From positions 9,888-67,046 of the forward strand of contig GG745338.1 of NCBI GenBank assembly GCA_000151295.1: a DNA stretch of 57,159 bases. Direction: 5' to 3'. The notes under the pieces are model-generated. The model was not told where the DNA came from and did not search any database. It worked only from the letters and a program-made list of their open reading frames with translations. Source of the stretch: Allomyces macrogynus ATCC 38327 (lineage: Eukaryota > Blastocladiomycota > Blastocladiomycetes > Blastocladiales > Blastocladiaceae). The first letter of the stretch is position 1, and each line of letters opens with the position of its first letter. The position numbers and the translations under genes are program-made. Positions 44,718 to 55,987 of this stretch are shown in pieces.

Positions 44718-46364
44718 ATGGGCTCGTCGATCAAGAGTCTGTCGCTCATGGAGGAGCCGTCCGGCGTCTTTGTCGTGGCGCTGACGGGCGGGCCGTCGGG
44801 CGGCAAGTCGACGGTGCAAACGATGCTCTCTGACGTGCTCGAAAACGCTGGGTACAAGGTCTACCGCGTGCCGGAAACAGCCACGATCCTACTCGGCGGC
44901 GGCGTCACGTTTGCCGATCTCGATCCGGACCAGCAGGAAAATTTCCAAGAGAATTTGCTGCGCGTCATGATGCGGCTCGAGCAGACGTTCATTGATCTGG
45001 CGCACTTGAACTACGAGAAGCAGGGCAAGAAGACGGTCGTTCTGTGCGATCGCGGGACGATGGTGCGTGGCGATGGCTGTTTGTTCGTGCATGCGCGACG
45101 GCATGGATTGGTTTGATCCCACTGGACTGGAGACTGACGACGTCAATGACGCTATCCTCAGGATCCGTCGGCCTGTACGTTCTTGAGCAGCGCGCCCCAC
45201 ATTGCGAGACGCTACCCGGACGTAGCCATCCCGAACGATTTCCGGTTGACGATAGCGTCGCCTTTGCTTTTGCCCCGAAAGATATTGACCGCGACGGCTG
45301 GCTCAAGATTCTCAACAAGCTCGACTTGCAGGAGGTCGATATCCGCGACAACCGCTACGACGTTGTGTACGATTGCCGTCTCAACCGATACTGCGTGCGA
45401 AAGCAACACTTTCTCATCTTTGCGCTCCCTTCCGTAGCGTCCACCTCGTCACGGCTGCCGACGGCGCCGAGGAATTCTACACGCTCGAAAACAACGCGAC
45501 GCGGTCCGAGGGCCTAGAACTCGCACGGCACCTCGACAGTCTGGTCAAGCACGCGTGGATCGGCCACCCGCACTTTGTCGTGGTCGACAATGCCGCCACC
45601 GATTTTGAGAAGAAATGCCATCGCGTCGTTGAAGCAGGTGCGGCGCAGCGCGATCCACTTCCGTTTCTGTTGACTCTTGAACGCTGACAAAAGGTTCTAC
45701 ACTCGATGTTTTCCCAGTGCTCACGCGCATGGGCCTGCCGGACAAGCGCTGGGGCAAGGACATCAAGAAGCACAAGTTTCTCGTGCGCAACTTTGACCCC
45801 GATGCCGCGTTCCCGGTCCCGTTCCGTGACTTGTATGTTTCGCTCCTATCCCTCCGCGACTCTCCCTGCTCCTCACCCATCCCCGCGTCCTTCACCAGCA
45901 ACGTCGAGCACCGGTACCTCGTCAACCTCCACGACGACGGCGTGCAAGTGCGCATGCGCAAGCGGTTCGACGAGTCGGGCACGTGCAACTACACGCTCAC
46001 AACACGGCAGGCGCCACTCGCTGGCCAGCGCGTCGAGGAGCGCCGCGCGCTGATTGCCCGCGAGTACGAGGCCCTCAAGCACCAGACGGACCCGTCGCGG
46101 CACCCGATTGAGAAAGTGCGCCGGTGCTTCCTGTGGGATAACCACTACTACCAGCTCGATATGTTCTTGTCACCATGCCCTGGGCTCGTGCTCATGGAGG
46201 CGTACCTGGCCGTTCCGGAGCGCGAAAAGGGTGTGGATGAGGTGGATGGGCCTGTGGTGATGTCGGTCAAGGACATGCTGCCACCGTTCATGGAGATTGA
46301 GCGCGAGGTGACGGACGAGGATGAGTTTTCAATGTTCAATTTGGCCAAGAAGGTGGGCTCGTAG
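44718..46364 (+). CDS. Ttd14-like P-loop NTPase with CYTH-type domain
   Basis: Six exons: 44718-45062, 45162-45174, 45282-45366, 45438-45637, 45718-45832, 45899-46364, all phases consistent, 407 aa. The P-loop is GGPSGGKST (24-32). Then KVYRVPETATILLGGGVTFA, CDRGTMDPSAYIDRDGWLKI, EVDIRDNRYDVVVHLVTAAD, ATRSEGLELARHLDSLVKHA, GHPHFVVVDN, matching the family of Drosophila TRPL-translocation protein Ttd14 (AAA_28/NadR-like kinase fold). The C-terminal half has HRYLVNLHDDGVQVRMRKRF, YTLTTRQ and QLDMFLSPCPGLVLMEAYLA, a CYTH-like phosphate-binding barrel. In flies the protein binds GTP and phosphoinositide; the fungal role is unknown. Exon 2 is only 13 nt and encodes DPSA plus one base. Confidence 0.9.
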
Positions 46365-47319
46365 TTGGTGAGTCTTTCGTGGCTTATTCCGGCCTCGTGC
46401 TTGGTCACGGGTAAGTCGTCGTTAGGGCCAGCGTCCGTGACGGCGGTGGCGTCGTGCAGAGAATAGCGTTGAAGGGGTGGCGGGCGGGTATGTATGCGGC
46501 GGGTCAGCAGTCGTGGGCAACGACGGGGATATCAACCAGGAGCGCTGACATGAACTGACGATACGTTTGACCGCGTTTCCTGCAGCTGCCGTGATGTTGG
46601 GCATGATTTGTTCTCTCCTTTGCGGTGCTTCCCCCACCACCCCAGTTACATATTGTATCGCTGGATGTGGCGGTGTCGCGCTTAATTGTGTTCCTGCGTG
46701 GTCTGATTACTCGTTCCGTGTGATGTTTTCTTCCAAATGTGATAAATTTTCTGCTCAACTTTCGAGATGTTTGATTTTCATGCGACGTATTTCACGTGGG
46801 GCGCTGACTGGAACAAAAGCAGACTGCCATATTCGCCGAACATCTCATTTCTCAGCAACAGGAACCGCACTCGCGCGGATCAGGCCGCGCATACTTGCCC
46901 TTGCTGCAACCCATCAGCGACGGATAAAGGTTACAGTGTTGACCGTTTAAAACGTTCTGACCGAGCGGTTCCTGTGCCACGAGTTGCATTGCGGCTGCAA
47001 GCCTAACAGAAGACAGCATAGAACGTCGATCAAACAAGGGTGATGATGTATTGCGACTCAATGATAGCTAGCTTCGGTATACTTTCACTACGAAAGGCGG
47101 TTGGGAATTTGGCGAAATGGAAGAGGGGGGGGGGGGGGGGGACTGGGAAACTGAAGGAAAATTTGCCGGCCGCGTCGTCCACTACCTGACTTGGCCCGTT
47201 CGCCGCGTCTTGAACAGTGGCGATCGAACACTCTCCACCCTGCATCAGCGCCAACGAGAGAAAATCAATCACAGCTGCGCCGCGGGCGGCGCCGTCTCCG
47301 ACTTCTCCTGCGGCTCCGC
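46365..47319. other. intergenic, lower GC, no gene recognised
   Basis: The stretch 46560-47060 is visibly AT-richer than neighbouring genes. A G17 run lies at 47125-47141. No reading frame shows family similarity; decayed non-coding or old mobile sequence is possible but unsupported. Confidence 0.45.
47125..47141. repeat. homopolymer run of 17 G
   Basis: Uninterrupted G tract in an intergenic region. Confidence 0.95.
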
Positions 47320-47930
47320 CTATACGCGAGCGCGCGCGCTGGCCGCGCTACGCCTGCGCCACGCAAAGACCCCGAACCCAGCATCCACGAGAGCAAGAGC
47401 CCCGACGGCAGAGCCTCCAGCAATCGCGCCGGTCTGGCCGGGGGACGGGGTGCCCGGCGGGTTGCTTGGCGTGGTGCTGGGATCCAAAGGGCCCCGGCCT
47501 GCGCCTGGACGGAAAACGCCGTGTAAAACGGGCACATGCAGTTCACTTGCGCGGTGACCACTGGATCAAGGGTCGTTGTGCACCCAACGCTGGTCCAGGC
47601 CGTCCCCGACCAATAGACACACGCGGGACCACGGTTGACGGGCATGCCGCCCGCCGGGATTACTGTCGAGTACGTGAAGTTGAGCGGCGTCGTGTTTACC
47701 GTGACGTTGTTGCTGCACTGGGATATCTGCATGGACATGACATGCGCGACCATGTTGGCCGCGGGCGTGCCGTACCTGTGCAGCGTTGGCCAATCGACCG
47801 ACACCACGTCGATGCACCCGGGACCGAGCATGTCGACGAGATTCAAAGTGACTTTGGCCACAGCGCGCTATGACCGCTGCAGGTGTGACAGCCTGCGTGC
47901 CGCTGCCTGGTAAAGTCAGGGGTTCGGTCC
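47320..47930 (-). pseudogene. frame-broken fragment of a secreted/cell-surface protein with GPS-like cysteine motif
   Basis: Reading the minus strand, a first piece (about 47930-47870) encodes NDWTEPLTLPGSGTQAVTPA. A second frame (47866-about 47500) encodes AKVTLNLVDMLGPGCIDVVS, SQCSNNVTVNTTPLNFTYST and ACVYWSGTAWTSVGC, then QVNCMCPFYTAFSV. The third frame (47495-47320) gives DPSTTPSNPPGTPSPGQTGA and a hydrophobic helix (IAGGSAVGALALVDAGFGVF) followed by AWRRRS. The C..W..GC..C.C..(Y)TAFSV spacing recalls the GPS motif of adhesion receptors and polycystin-type proteins, with one membrane helix after it. The cleavage-site HLT is FYT. No start codon or upstream domain is found, and two frame changes lack introns. 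I regard it as a decayed 3' fragment; it may instead be a badly resolved exon set. Confidence 0.45.
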
Positions 47931-48265
47931 AATCGTTTTGTGCTATTCGCGGTCTGTGGTGTCAAGGATGAGATGTCACGAGTCGTTGTTGGTATTGGCA
48001 CCCATTTGGTTCGCACCACATCGCCGGTCCACCTGAGCACCGCGCTGAGGCTCAGTATTGCCGACTTCAAGAGCATGAGCGTCGCCGTGCGCGGTTTTGA
48101 TTCCGCTCGACTCGACCAGATCCAATCAAATTCCGAGAAGTGCAAAATCCCTTCTTTGTAATTAATCAGCATTTTTCAATCAATACTCCCAGGCCAGGCG
48201 GCACCACACCGTTCGCCGCCACCGCATCTACGACCCCCACCTTCTCTCCCCCATGCCATCCGGCA
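47931..48265. other. intergenic 3' of the ABCA gene
   Basis: Short; may hold further decayed sequence belonging to the GPS-like fragment (minus strand), but no convincing block was found. Confidence 0.4.
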
Positions 48266-51200
48266 TCATGGCACCAACGACCCCGTCGTGACGCGCAAAA
48301 ACACGTCCTCGAGCGAACACGTGTCGACGGTCCACTCTGTGACTCCGACATCGCCGGCCTCGGCAGCGACCGCACGGACTAGCGCAGCCAACGACGCGGC
48401 AGGCGACGCGCCCATGAGCGCGGCCCTTGGCATGCCCAAATCCGGCACGGGCGACTGCGGCGGCGGCGCGGCCCGCGGGGAAAATAAACTCGAGCTTGAC
48501 CTTATCGGCAAAGTAAGGCGTCACGTCCATCATTGTCGTTTCAATCACCTGCGGCGCCGAGAACGGGATTGGCGGCGACGGCAGCTCAGCCTCGATATCG
48601 GCCGACGCAGCGGAGGCGGCAGCGACTCGTGCCGATGCGGCCTGCTGCATGCACGCTTGAAAGTACCCGGCGTAGACGACGGCCGGCAGCGACGCGACCC
48701 AGTCGCGCACGCCAGGCGCCGCGTACCGGCCACACTGCAGGACGACGCGCCACCCGTTGCCGTACTTGTGCTTGAGTTCCGCGGCCGACCCGATACACCG
48801 CACGCGGCCGCGGGCCATGATCGCGATCCGGTGGCACAGGTACTGCACTTCGGCCATGTCGTGCGAGACGAGCACGAGCGACACGTGCGAGTCGTCGCGC
48901 AACTGCGCGAGGATCCGCCACAGGTTATGCTGGTGGTGCACGTCGAGCGCCGTCGTCGGTTCGTCACAGACGAGCGTCGTTGGGTCGCCGAGGAGCGCAA
49001 TTGCCAACGACACGCGCCGCTTCATCCCGCCCGACAGCGTCCCGGCGCGCTGGTGCCGGAACGCAACGAGCCCGACCAGACTCGCGACGTGTCGCGCGGC
49101 GCGCTTGCTCGCGAGCACCGAGTACCCCTTCAGGTGCGCGTAGAACCGCAAGTTCTCCTCGACCGATAGTTCGTCGAGCAGGTAATTGTCTTGGGGACAC
49201 AGCCCCAACCGACCCGTCGTGGTCACCGTTCCCTCGGTCGGCCGCACCTGGCCCGTGATCATATTCACCGTGTGCGTCTTGCCGCACCCGTTATGCCCGA
49301 GCAGCCCAAAACACTCGCGCGCGTCGATCCCCAAACTCAAGTCCTCGACAATCGCGTGCGTCTGGCCGCGGTACCGCTTGGTCACACCCTGGAGCCTTAC
49401 AACACACGGTGCGTCAGCACGCTGCACGCGCTCGGCCTCGCGCGCGATCTGCGAGTCGACTGTCAAGATACTCGTCAGCGACTCGCCGCGCATGTGCGCA
49501 ATCGACGGCCGCGGGCCACTCGCACCGGCACCAGCGGTGGTGCGCGGCAGCGATCCGGTATGGCCCGACAACGACCGCACGTGGCCGTGCGCCTTAGACG
49601 CCGACCCGTACCGCGCTTTCGGGTCCATGGCCGACGGTGCCTCGGACGCGAGCGATTCGGGCGACGTGGGCGAATCCGGCATATCGCTCGACTTCATGAT
49701 CGTCGGCGGTGTTTGCAGCGGCGGCGGCACGAATGTCGATTCCTTGGAGTCGGCACGCATTGCCTTCTTGGTCTTGGGTTGCCGCGTGAGCGACCTGCCC
49801 TGGAACCGCGGCCCACGCGCGCAAATGGCCGCGCGCACTTGGTTCCAATTGACGAGCGAGAGCAGCGAGAGCGCTACACAGGCGAGGTAGCACGCGAGTC
49901 CCATGGCTGCGAGCCAGATGTACGCCGGGATCAAGAACTGGTGGTCGAAATCCTGCAGGACAATGCGCAGTGCAAACGCGATGGCGACGCCCGGGAAGGC
50001 GAGCTTGGCGCGGGTCACGGTGATAGGCAGCGAAATCACGTCCGAGTAGACGACGAGCACGCACGGCAGCGCCACGACCAAGGGCACGAGGTACGACAAG
50101 AACGAGGCCATGGTGCGCGACCCACCCATGAGCGGGACCGCAATTGCCGCATAGAGAAACGCCATTCCAATGATCGCGTGCGTACCGAGGAACAGCGTCA
50201 GCGCGAGTTCAGCGGCGCGAATGTGCGGGTAAATGGCGACGAGCGTGCCACCGAGCACGACGAGGAACGGCAGCGCGTAGACGAGGCAGTAGAGGTAATG
50301 CGATGCCCAGTAGGCGAGCAGCGAGAGGCCATTGACGCGGTAGTACGCCAAAAACTTGCCGTGCTCGGCCATTGGGATCAGGATAAAAATCGTGAAAAAC
50401 AGCCACAGCAGCACGCACACGAGTGCGTTCATGAGCAGCTCGTCGCGCGCCGAGTATTGCAAGTCCGGCACGCGCACCATCGACCCATAAATCCGCTCGT
50501 TCGGCCCGACTGCGTCGCGCACCAGCGTTGTCATGGCCGACGCGACCATGTGCCGCACGGGCCCGTCGAGCAGCCACAGCCCTTCGAGCGTGTACCATCG
50601 CACATCGGCACGCGTCAGCGGCCACCCTTCTTGATTCGACAGCGTCTGCTCGGCAAGTTGCCGCTCGGCATCATTTCTCGACAATTGCTGAATCACGGCC
50701 GCGGGCGCACTCGGCAACTTGGACTCGACCACGTTCAAGTTGTTCATGGTCGCCTGCACGCCGAGCTCGTGGCACCCGGACGACGCGTTGGTGCCGACCG
50801 GGTACAGGTAGGACATCATCGGGTAGGCCGCCGTCGTCCAGTACCGCAAGTCGAGCGCGACCTTCCTTGCGTCGCCAACGGTCTCATCGGCAGTGATGGC
50901 CAGCGCAAAATCCGGCACGCTCGCGGCCATTTCCACATCCGCGTCATTCAAGTCGCGCAACGGCGCCGGGAACCCGCCGCGCGCGGCAATCGCGGCCCGA
51001 CACGTGGCCGGGTAGTACCGCGCGGCCTGGTCGAGCGTCTGCGGCGTATCCGCATACAACGCGCGTTGCCGGTCGGCCATGGCCGTCGCCCACGCGTCGG
51101 GCGGTGCCGCTTGGAACCGTAAATCGCGCGGCCGCTGGAGCATGGCGACGGCGACCGCCGACGTCGGGCCCGAATAATCGATAAACTGCGCCATGGCATT

Positions 51201-54200
51201 GAAATCGAGTTGCCGGTTGACGCCCAACAGCGCGACCGCCGACTGGCTCGTGATAATGCTCTGCATGCGCGACGGCGCATTGATCCACAGCCGCGGCGCG
51301 ACCGCCGACTGGTACCGCGTCTGCTTGATGGCCGCGTAATCGGGGACCGTGCAGAGCGCGGCGGTTGCGGGCGCGCACGCCGTCGTGACTTTGGACACGT
51401 ACGATTTCAGCACGCCCACGTTGCACGACCGGTTGCCCGAGAAGGGGTCGGCGACTTGGTAGAACCCCGTGGGCCCGCCGTCCATGTCCGAGTGGCACAG
51501 GTTGCGCGCCGATAGCGAGACGAGCAGCGTGAGCCCGACCACGACGCCGACAAACAGGACCAGAAACATGAGATTGTGCTTGACCTGCTTGAGCTGAAGC
51601 TGCAAGTTCTTGCGCAGCATCCCGAGCAACTGGTTGAAGAGCGTAACAATATGCCACTGGCGATCGAGAAACGACCCGTTCGTGCGGCGTGCTCCCGGCC
51701 CGACGGCGCGTTCTGGATCGGCCAAGTTCGCCGCAGAAGCATTCATCGACTCGACGGGCGAGTCGGCCGAGAGCGCCATGGCGGCCTCAGTCCCCGGCTG
51801 TGGCGGCAAAATCGACTCCATCGACGAATGCAACTCCCAGTCGAGGATCGGCGGCGTCTCGAGGTACGGCGCAATGGCGACAAATGCGTTGCGCGTCATG
51901 CGCAGGAGCGCCGTGGTCGCCGACATGACGCGCCACTCGGCGATCACGTCCGGGTTCGGAAACGCCTGCAGGACGCGGCGCGGGTCGGCAACCGTGACGA
52001 GCACCTCGAGCATGTTTTGTTCCTGGTGCAGCTCCATCAAGTTGCGGTGCAGGACGACGCGCCCACCGGGGGCGGCCAGCACGACCACGTCGTCCGCGAG
52101 CGCGTGCACTTCCTGCGTCGAGTGCGATGTGAGCAGCACGGCGGCGCCGCGCGACTTGAGCGACGAGACGAATTCCCAGACGTGCCGACGGTGAATCGGG
52201 TCGAGCCCGTTGCTGATCTCGTCCATGACGACCAGGTCCGGGTTGCCCACGCATGCGCCGAGAATCGACAGCCGGCGCCGCATCCCACCCGAGTACTCGC
52301 CAACGGCCTGGTCGGCCGTGGCCAGGAGCGAGACGGCGGCGAGCATCGACTCGACGTAGCTGCCGAGCTCGGCGTTCGGCACGCCGCGGAACCGCGCCCA
52401 TAATCGCACGTGTTGCCGCGCCGTCAATGACGAGTAGACAATGTCGCTTTGCGGACAGACGCCCATGGTTGCGCGCGCTTGCCGCGACCCGAGCGGCGCG
52501 CCAAAGACGTGGCCCGTGCCGGCCGTCGGCTTGGCCGAGCCCATGAGCACGTCGAGGAGCGTGGACTACATATCCGGAGATGACATCGACGGTGAGTTTA
52601 TGACCGATGGAAACCGCGAACCCAGACCGAAAAAAAGGTACCTTGCCCGACCCATTGTGTCCCAGCAATGCTGTCACCACGCCGCGCTGAATCCTGAGCG
52701 ACACGCCGTCGAGCACGACCACCGTCTCGTTCCCGCAGCACGGCCCACACCCTCTCCTCCTCTGCTGCCGCTGTCGGCTCCGCACACTCCCCTCGTGCCC
52801 CGGCTGCGGCGCCTGCTGCTGCTGCGCCATCCTCGGCCGTTTGAACGCCTGCGAGATATGGTCGAGCTCGACGACATCAGCCACATCCGCGCCATGCTTT
52901 CTCGGCCCATAGAACCCCCAGTACGTCGGCATGAGCGGGAAGTACCACGGCTGGCGCCAATGGTGCGACTTGCCTGTGAGCTGGTTGAGGTACCAGCAGA
53001 GCACGAGAAACGCGCCAATACTCGCCGCCTGCCAAATGGCCATGCTCGTCGGGATGCGCGACGGGTCGTTTTGCGCGGCGGTCAGCGTCAGAACGTACGG
53101 GTATGTGACGCCCGACGTGGAGCTCGTTGATGTCGCGGCGGCCGTGGCGGCCGCGTCGGTCGGGACCCCGGCAAGGTTGCCGTGGCCCGTCGATGCCGCG
53201 ACGCCGCGCCAGGTGTAATCAATGGCCCCACCAAGCGCGCGGCCGAGCTGGAAGAAGGGCAGGATGCCAAACACCCAGTAGAGCGCGCCCTCGGCCGAGG
53301 TCCCGAGCGACGGCTGGTTGAACCTCAGCCACCAGGGCGTGATCGTGCTCGCCCAGTACAGCTGGTTGAGGTCGGTCAAGTTGAGCACAAACAGGAACAG
53401 CGCCGTGACGACCATGAGCATGACGGTCAGGACCGACGTCGCGTAGGGGCTGGTCGAGAGCGCGACGGCGACGACGGTGCCGAGCGCGCACAAGCTCATG
53501 ATGAACAGGAACAGAATGCTGAACAAGTAGGTCGGTGCAATCTGGTTGAGCGCTGCGTAGGTCACGAGCCGTGCCGGGATCAGCGCGATTCCCGCGGCCA
53601 CGGCAGCGACGCCGGCCATGATAATATACACGCTCAGCCAGTAGACCGACTCGAACAGGTTCATTTGCCGCAATTGGTTGAGCACGCCGTCAAACTTGTC
53701 CTGGCTGAGCAGGGAGACCATCAGGAGCAGCGCCGGGAAACTGCCAGCCGCGATGAGACACGTCGTGACGATATTGGCCGCGTAGTGCGTGAGCGTCTCC
53801 ATACTGCGCTGCATCTGCATCGCCTGGTCGGAAATCACGGTCCCGCCATCAGTCGTCGGTGCCGGCGGCACCAACTTATCCGCGGTTTCTCCAGCGGCGG
53901 CCACGTCCCCATCGGCCTCGGTCTCGGGCGTGATGGTCGCGTTGAGCCCCCACGCGGGTACTTCGCGCGGCACAATGCGCGGGAACGTAGCGAGCTTCAA
54001 GTCGACGACGTGCCGCTTGCCAGACCGCACGTTCAAGATGGCATTTTCGAGCAACAGCTTGACGCTCAGCATCGTGCCTTTTGACACGCCATAATCCCGC
54101 GCGAGCGCCGGGTCATAGTACATTCCGAGCGCGTTCGCGTCGCCCTCGCCAATCGTATACCACGTCCCCTGCAACGACGCGAGTCGCGCATCCGCGTCGG

Positions 54201-55987
54201 CGCGCGACGCGGGACTGTCCTGCCGCCACGTGTCGGCCGCGACGGACCCATTCGAGAACGTCGTGAAGTGGACGAGGTAGTGTCGCGGCCGCCGCTGGTG
54301 CTGCCGGTTGCGCCGGTAGTAGCTGTCAAGCATCGCGGCCTCGGAATCGAACCCGGCCACGTCCTCGCCAAGCTCAAGGTCAGCGAGCCGTGCGAAATCG
54401 GACATGATCGCGGCATGGTAAGCGTCTTGCGGCGCGTATGACACAGAGATCCTGCAATAGAACGCGCCGTCGGCGCACGCCGGCAGTGCGACGGCTGCGG
54501 GGGTCGTGCCGTTCAGGTTGACGGTCGTGGGAAAGACGACCTTCTGCAACGTATCGGCAAGCGCGCCGTGTGCGGCGGTCGCGAGCAGAATCGCGAGCGC
54601 CGGCATGATCAGCGCCAAGACGAGCAGCAGCGGCGTGCCGCGCGTCATGACGAGCAAGTGCTTGCGCAGCAGCGCCTCGAGCTGCATGAGCCAGGCCGCG
54701 ACCGGGTGCGAGATCAGCGACGGCGGGCGGTACTGGAACATGGACTGCCGCGCGGCCGACCGTTCGGGCCGGCGAATACTGCGCAGCGGGAACCGCCGCG
54801 TGAGCGACGTGATCGCGGCCATGGCCGCAGCCGCGGCACTCGACGTGCGCCGGTGCAGGGCCGGAATCGGGCCGAGCGTCGCTGGATCAGCGGCATTCGG
54901 GTCGGTGAACGACGGGTCCGAGCCCAATGGCATGGCCGGATTCGTGTCGATCCCGCGCCATTGTGGTGGCGGCGGCGCACCCGTCCACTGACTGCTCTGA
55001 GCGCGCCGCAGCGACGCGAACGGGGACAAGGCCATGGCGGCCCACGACGACGATGTGTTGGCCGACGACGACTGGTTGCGGCGGTGGCGCGACGGGTCGT
55101 CCGGGAACACTTGCCGGTGCGCATTGCGGGGCCCCACATTGCGCGACGACGCGTCATTGCGTTCCTCGACGTGCGCGTAGAGCGCAGGGCCCGATGACGG
55201 GTGCAGGTGCTGCTGCTGTACGTAGGGCAGCTGCGGATGAGGCGTTGGCGGGCCGCCGTAATGCGCGGGGATCCCCGACGGCGGCATCGTAGGCGGCGTG
55301 TGATGGGCCCGCGGCGGCCGAGTTGCGGAACGCCCGCAGCGCTGTCGATGTCGGCGCCCAGGAACGCGAGTAGGCGTGGGCCGACGCGCGGCGCGGATCG
55401 TTGGCGGATCGCGCGCGCGCCACGTGCGAGTTGCGCTGCAGCAGACTGGGGTCGTCGATCAGCGGCGGCGGCGGGTCGGCGGCGGCGACGGTCCAGGGCG
55501 GCGGGGGCGCGTTGGTCGACCCGTTGAGCGTGTTGGTCGATGCGGGCGTCAGCGAGTTGCGCGGCGAGAGGTGCGACGGCGAGCTGGGCGGCGGTGGTGG
55601 GGAGAGTGCGGGCGAGACGCACGAAACGGGCGGGAGGAGCGGTTCGTTCGACCCGCGGCGCGCCAGGGCATGGACGGAGGGCAAGTGCGGGCCGGCCGGT
55701 GCCCCAAGCACCAGCGAAGTCGCGTCGGTGGCCCATATTGGAGGGACATTATCGCGGCTGGGGCGCGGCGGCGGGGCGAATGCGCCAAGTGCGGGCGCGG
55801 CAGAGGTCACGGCGAGCCCGGTGGTGGTGCTGTTGCTGCGCGCGCTGGTGTGATCATTGCCCGGGTCGGACAGCAGTTGGATGCGCATTGACGTTGTCGG
55901 ACTGGCGTCGCGCGGCGCGGCGAGCGGCCCGCCCGGGCGCGACCCGGCACTCGAGCGCGGCGTCGGCGCGGACGGAAGGTGCGCCAT
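48266..55987 (-). CDS. ABCA-type full-length ABC transporter
   Basis: Two halves, each a large extracytoplasmic loop domain plus membrane helices and an NBD. Firm exons: about 55300-52642 and 52565-about 48500; the 76-nt intron (gtacct..tgtag) splits Walker A as GHNGSGK|STLLDVLMGSA. NBD1: signature YSGGMRRRLSI, Walker B DLVVMDEISNGLDP, H-loop LLTSHSTQE. NBD2: Walker A GLLGHNGCGKTHTVN, CPQDNYLL Q-loop, signature LSGGMKRRVSL, Walker B TTLVCDEPTTALD, H-loop LVSHDMAE. C-terminus TVDTCSLEDVFLRVT is the ABCA hallmark but lies in another frame from KLEFIFPAG, so a frame break or missed intron lies near 48430-48500. A Ser/Pro-rich N-terminal region (MAHLPSAPTPRSS at 55987) needs a splice near 55300-55420 to join. 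The product is about 2,500 aa. Family members move lipids; substrate unknown. Confidence 0.88.

Noticed and set aside
49191..51122. 643-codon plus-strand open frame, Arg/His-rich
   Set aside because: Antisense to conserved ABCA sequence (NBD2 and loop domain); typical GC-rich shadow.
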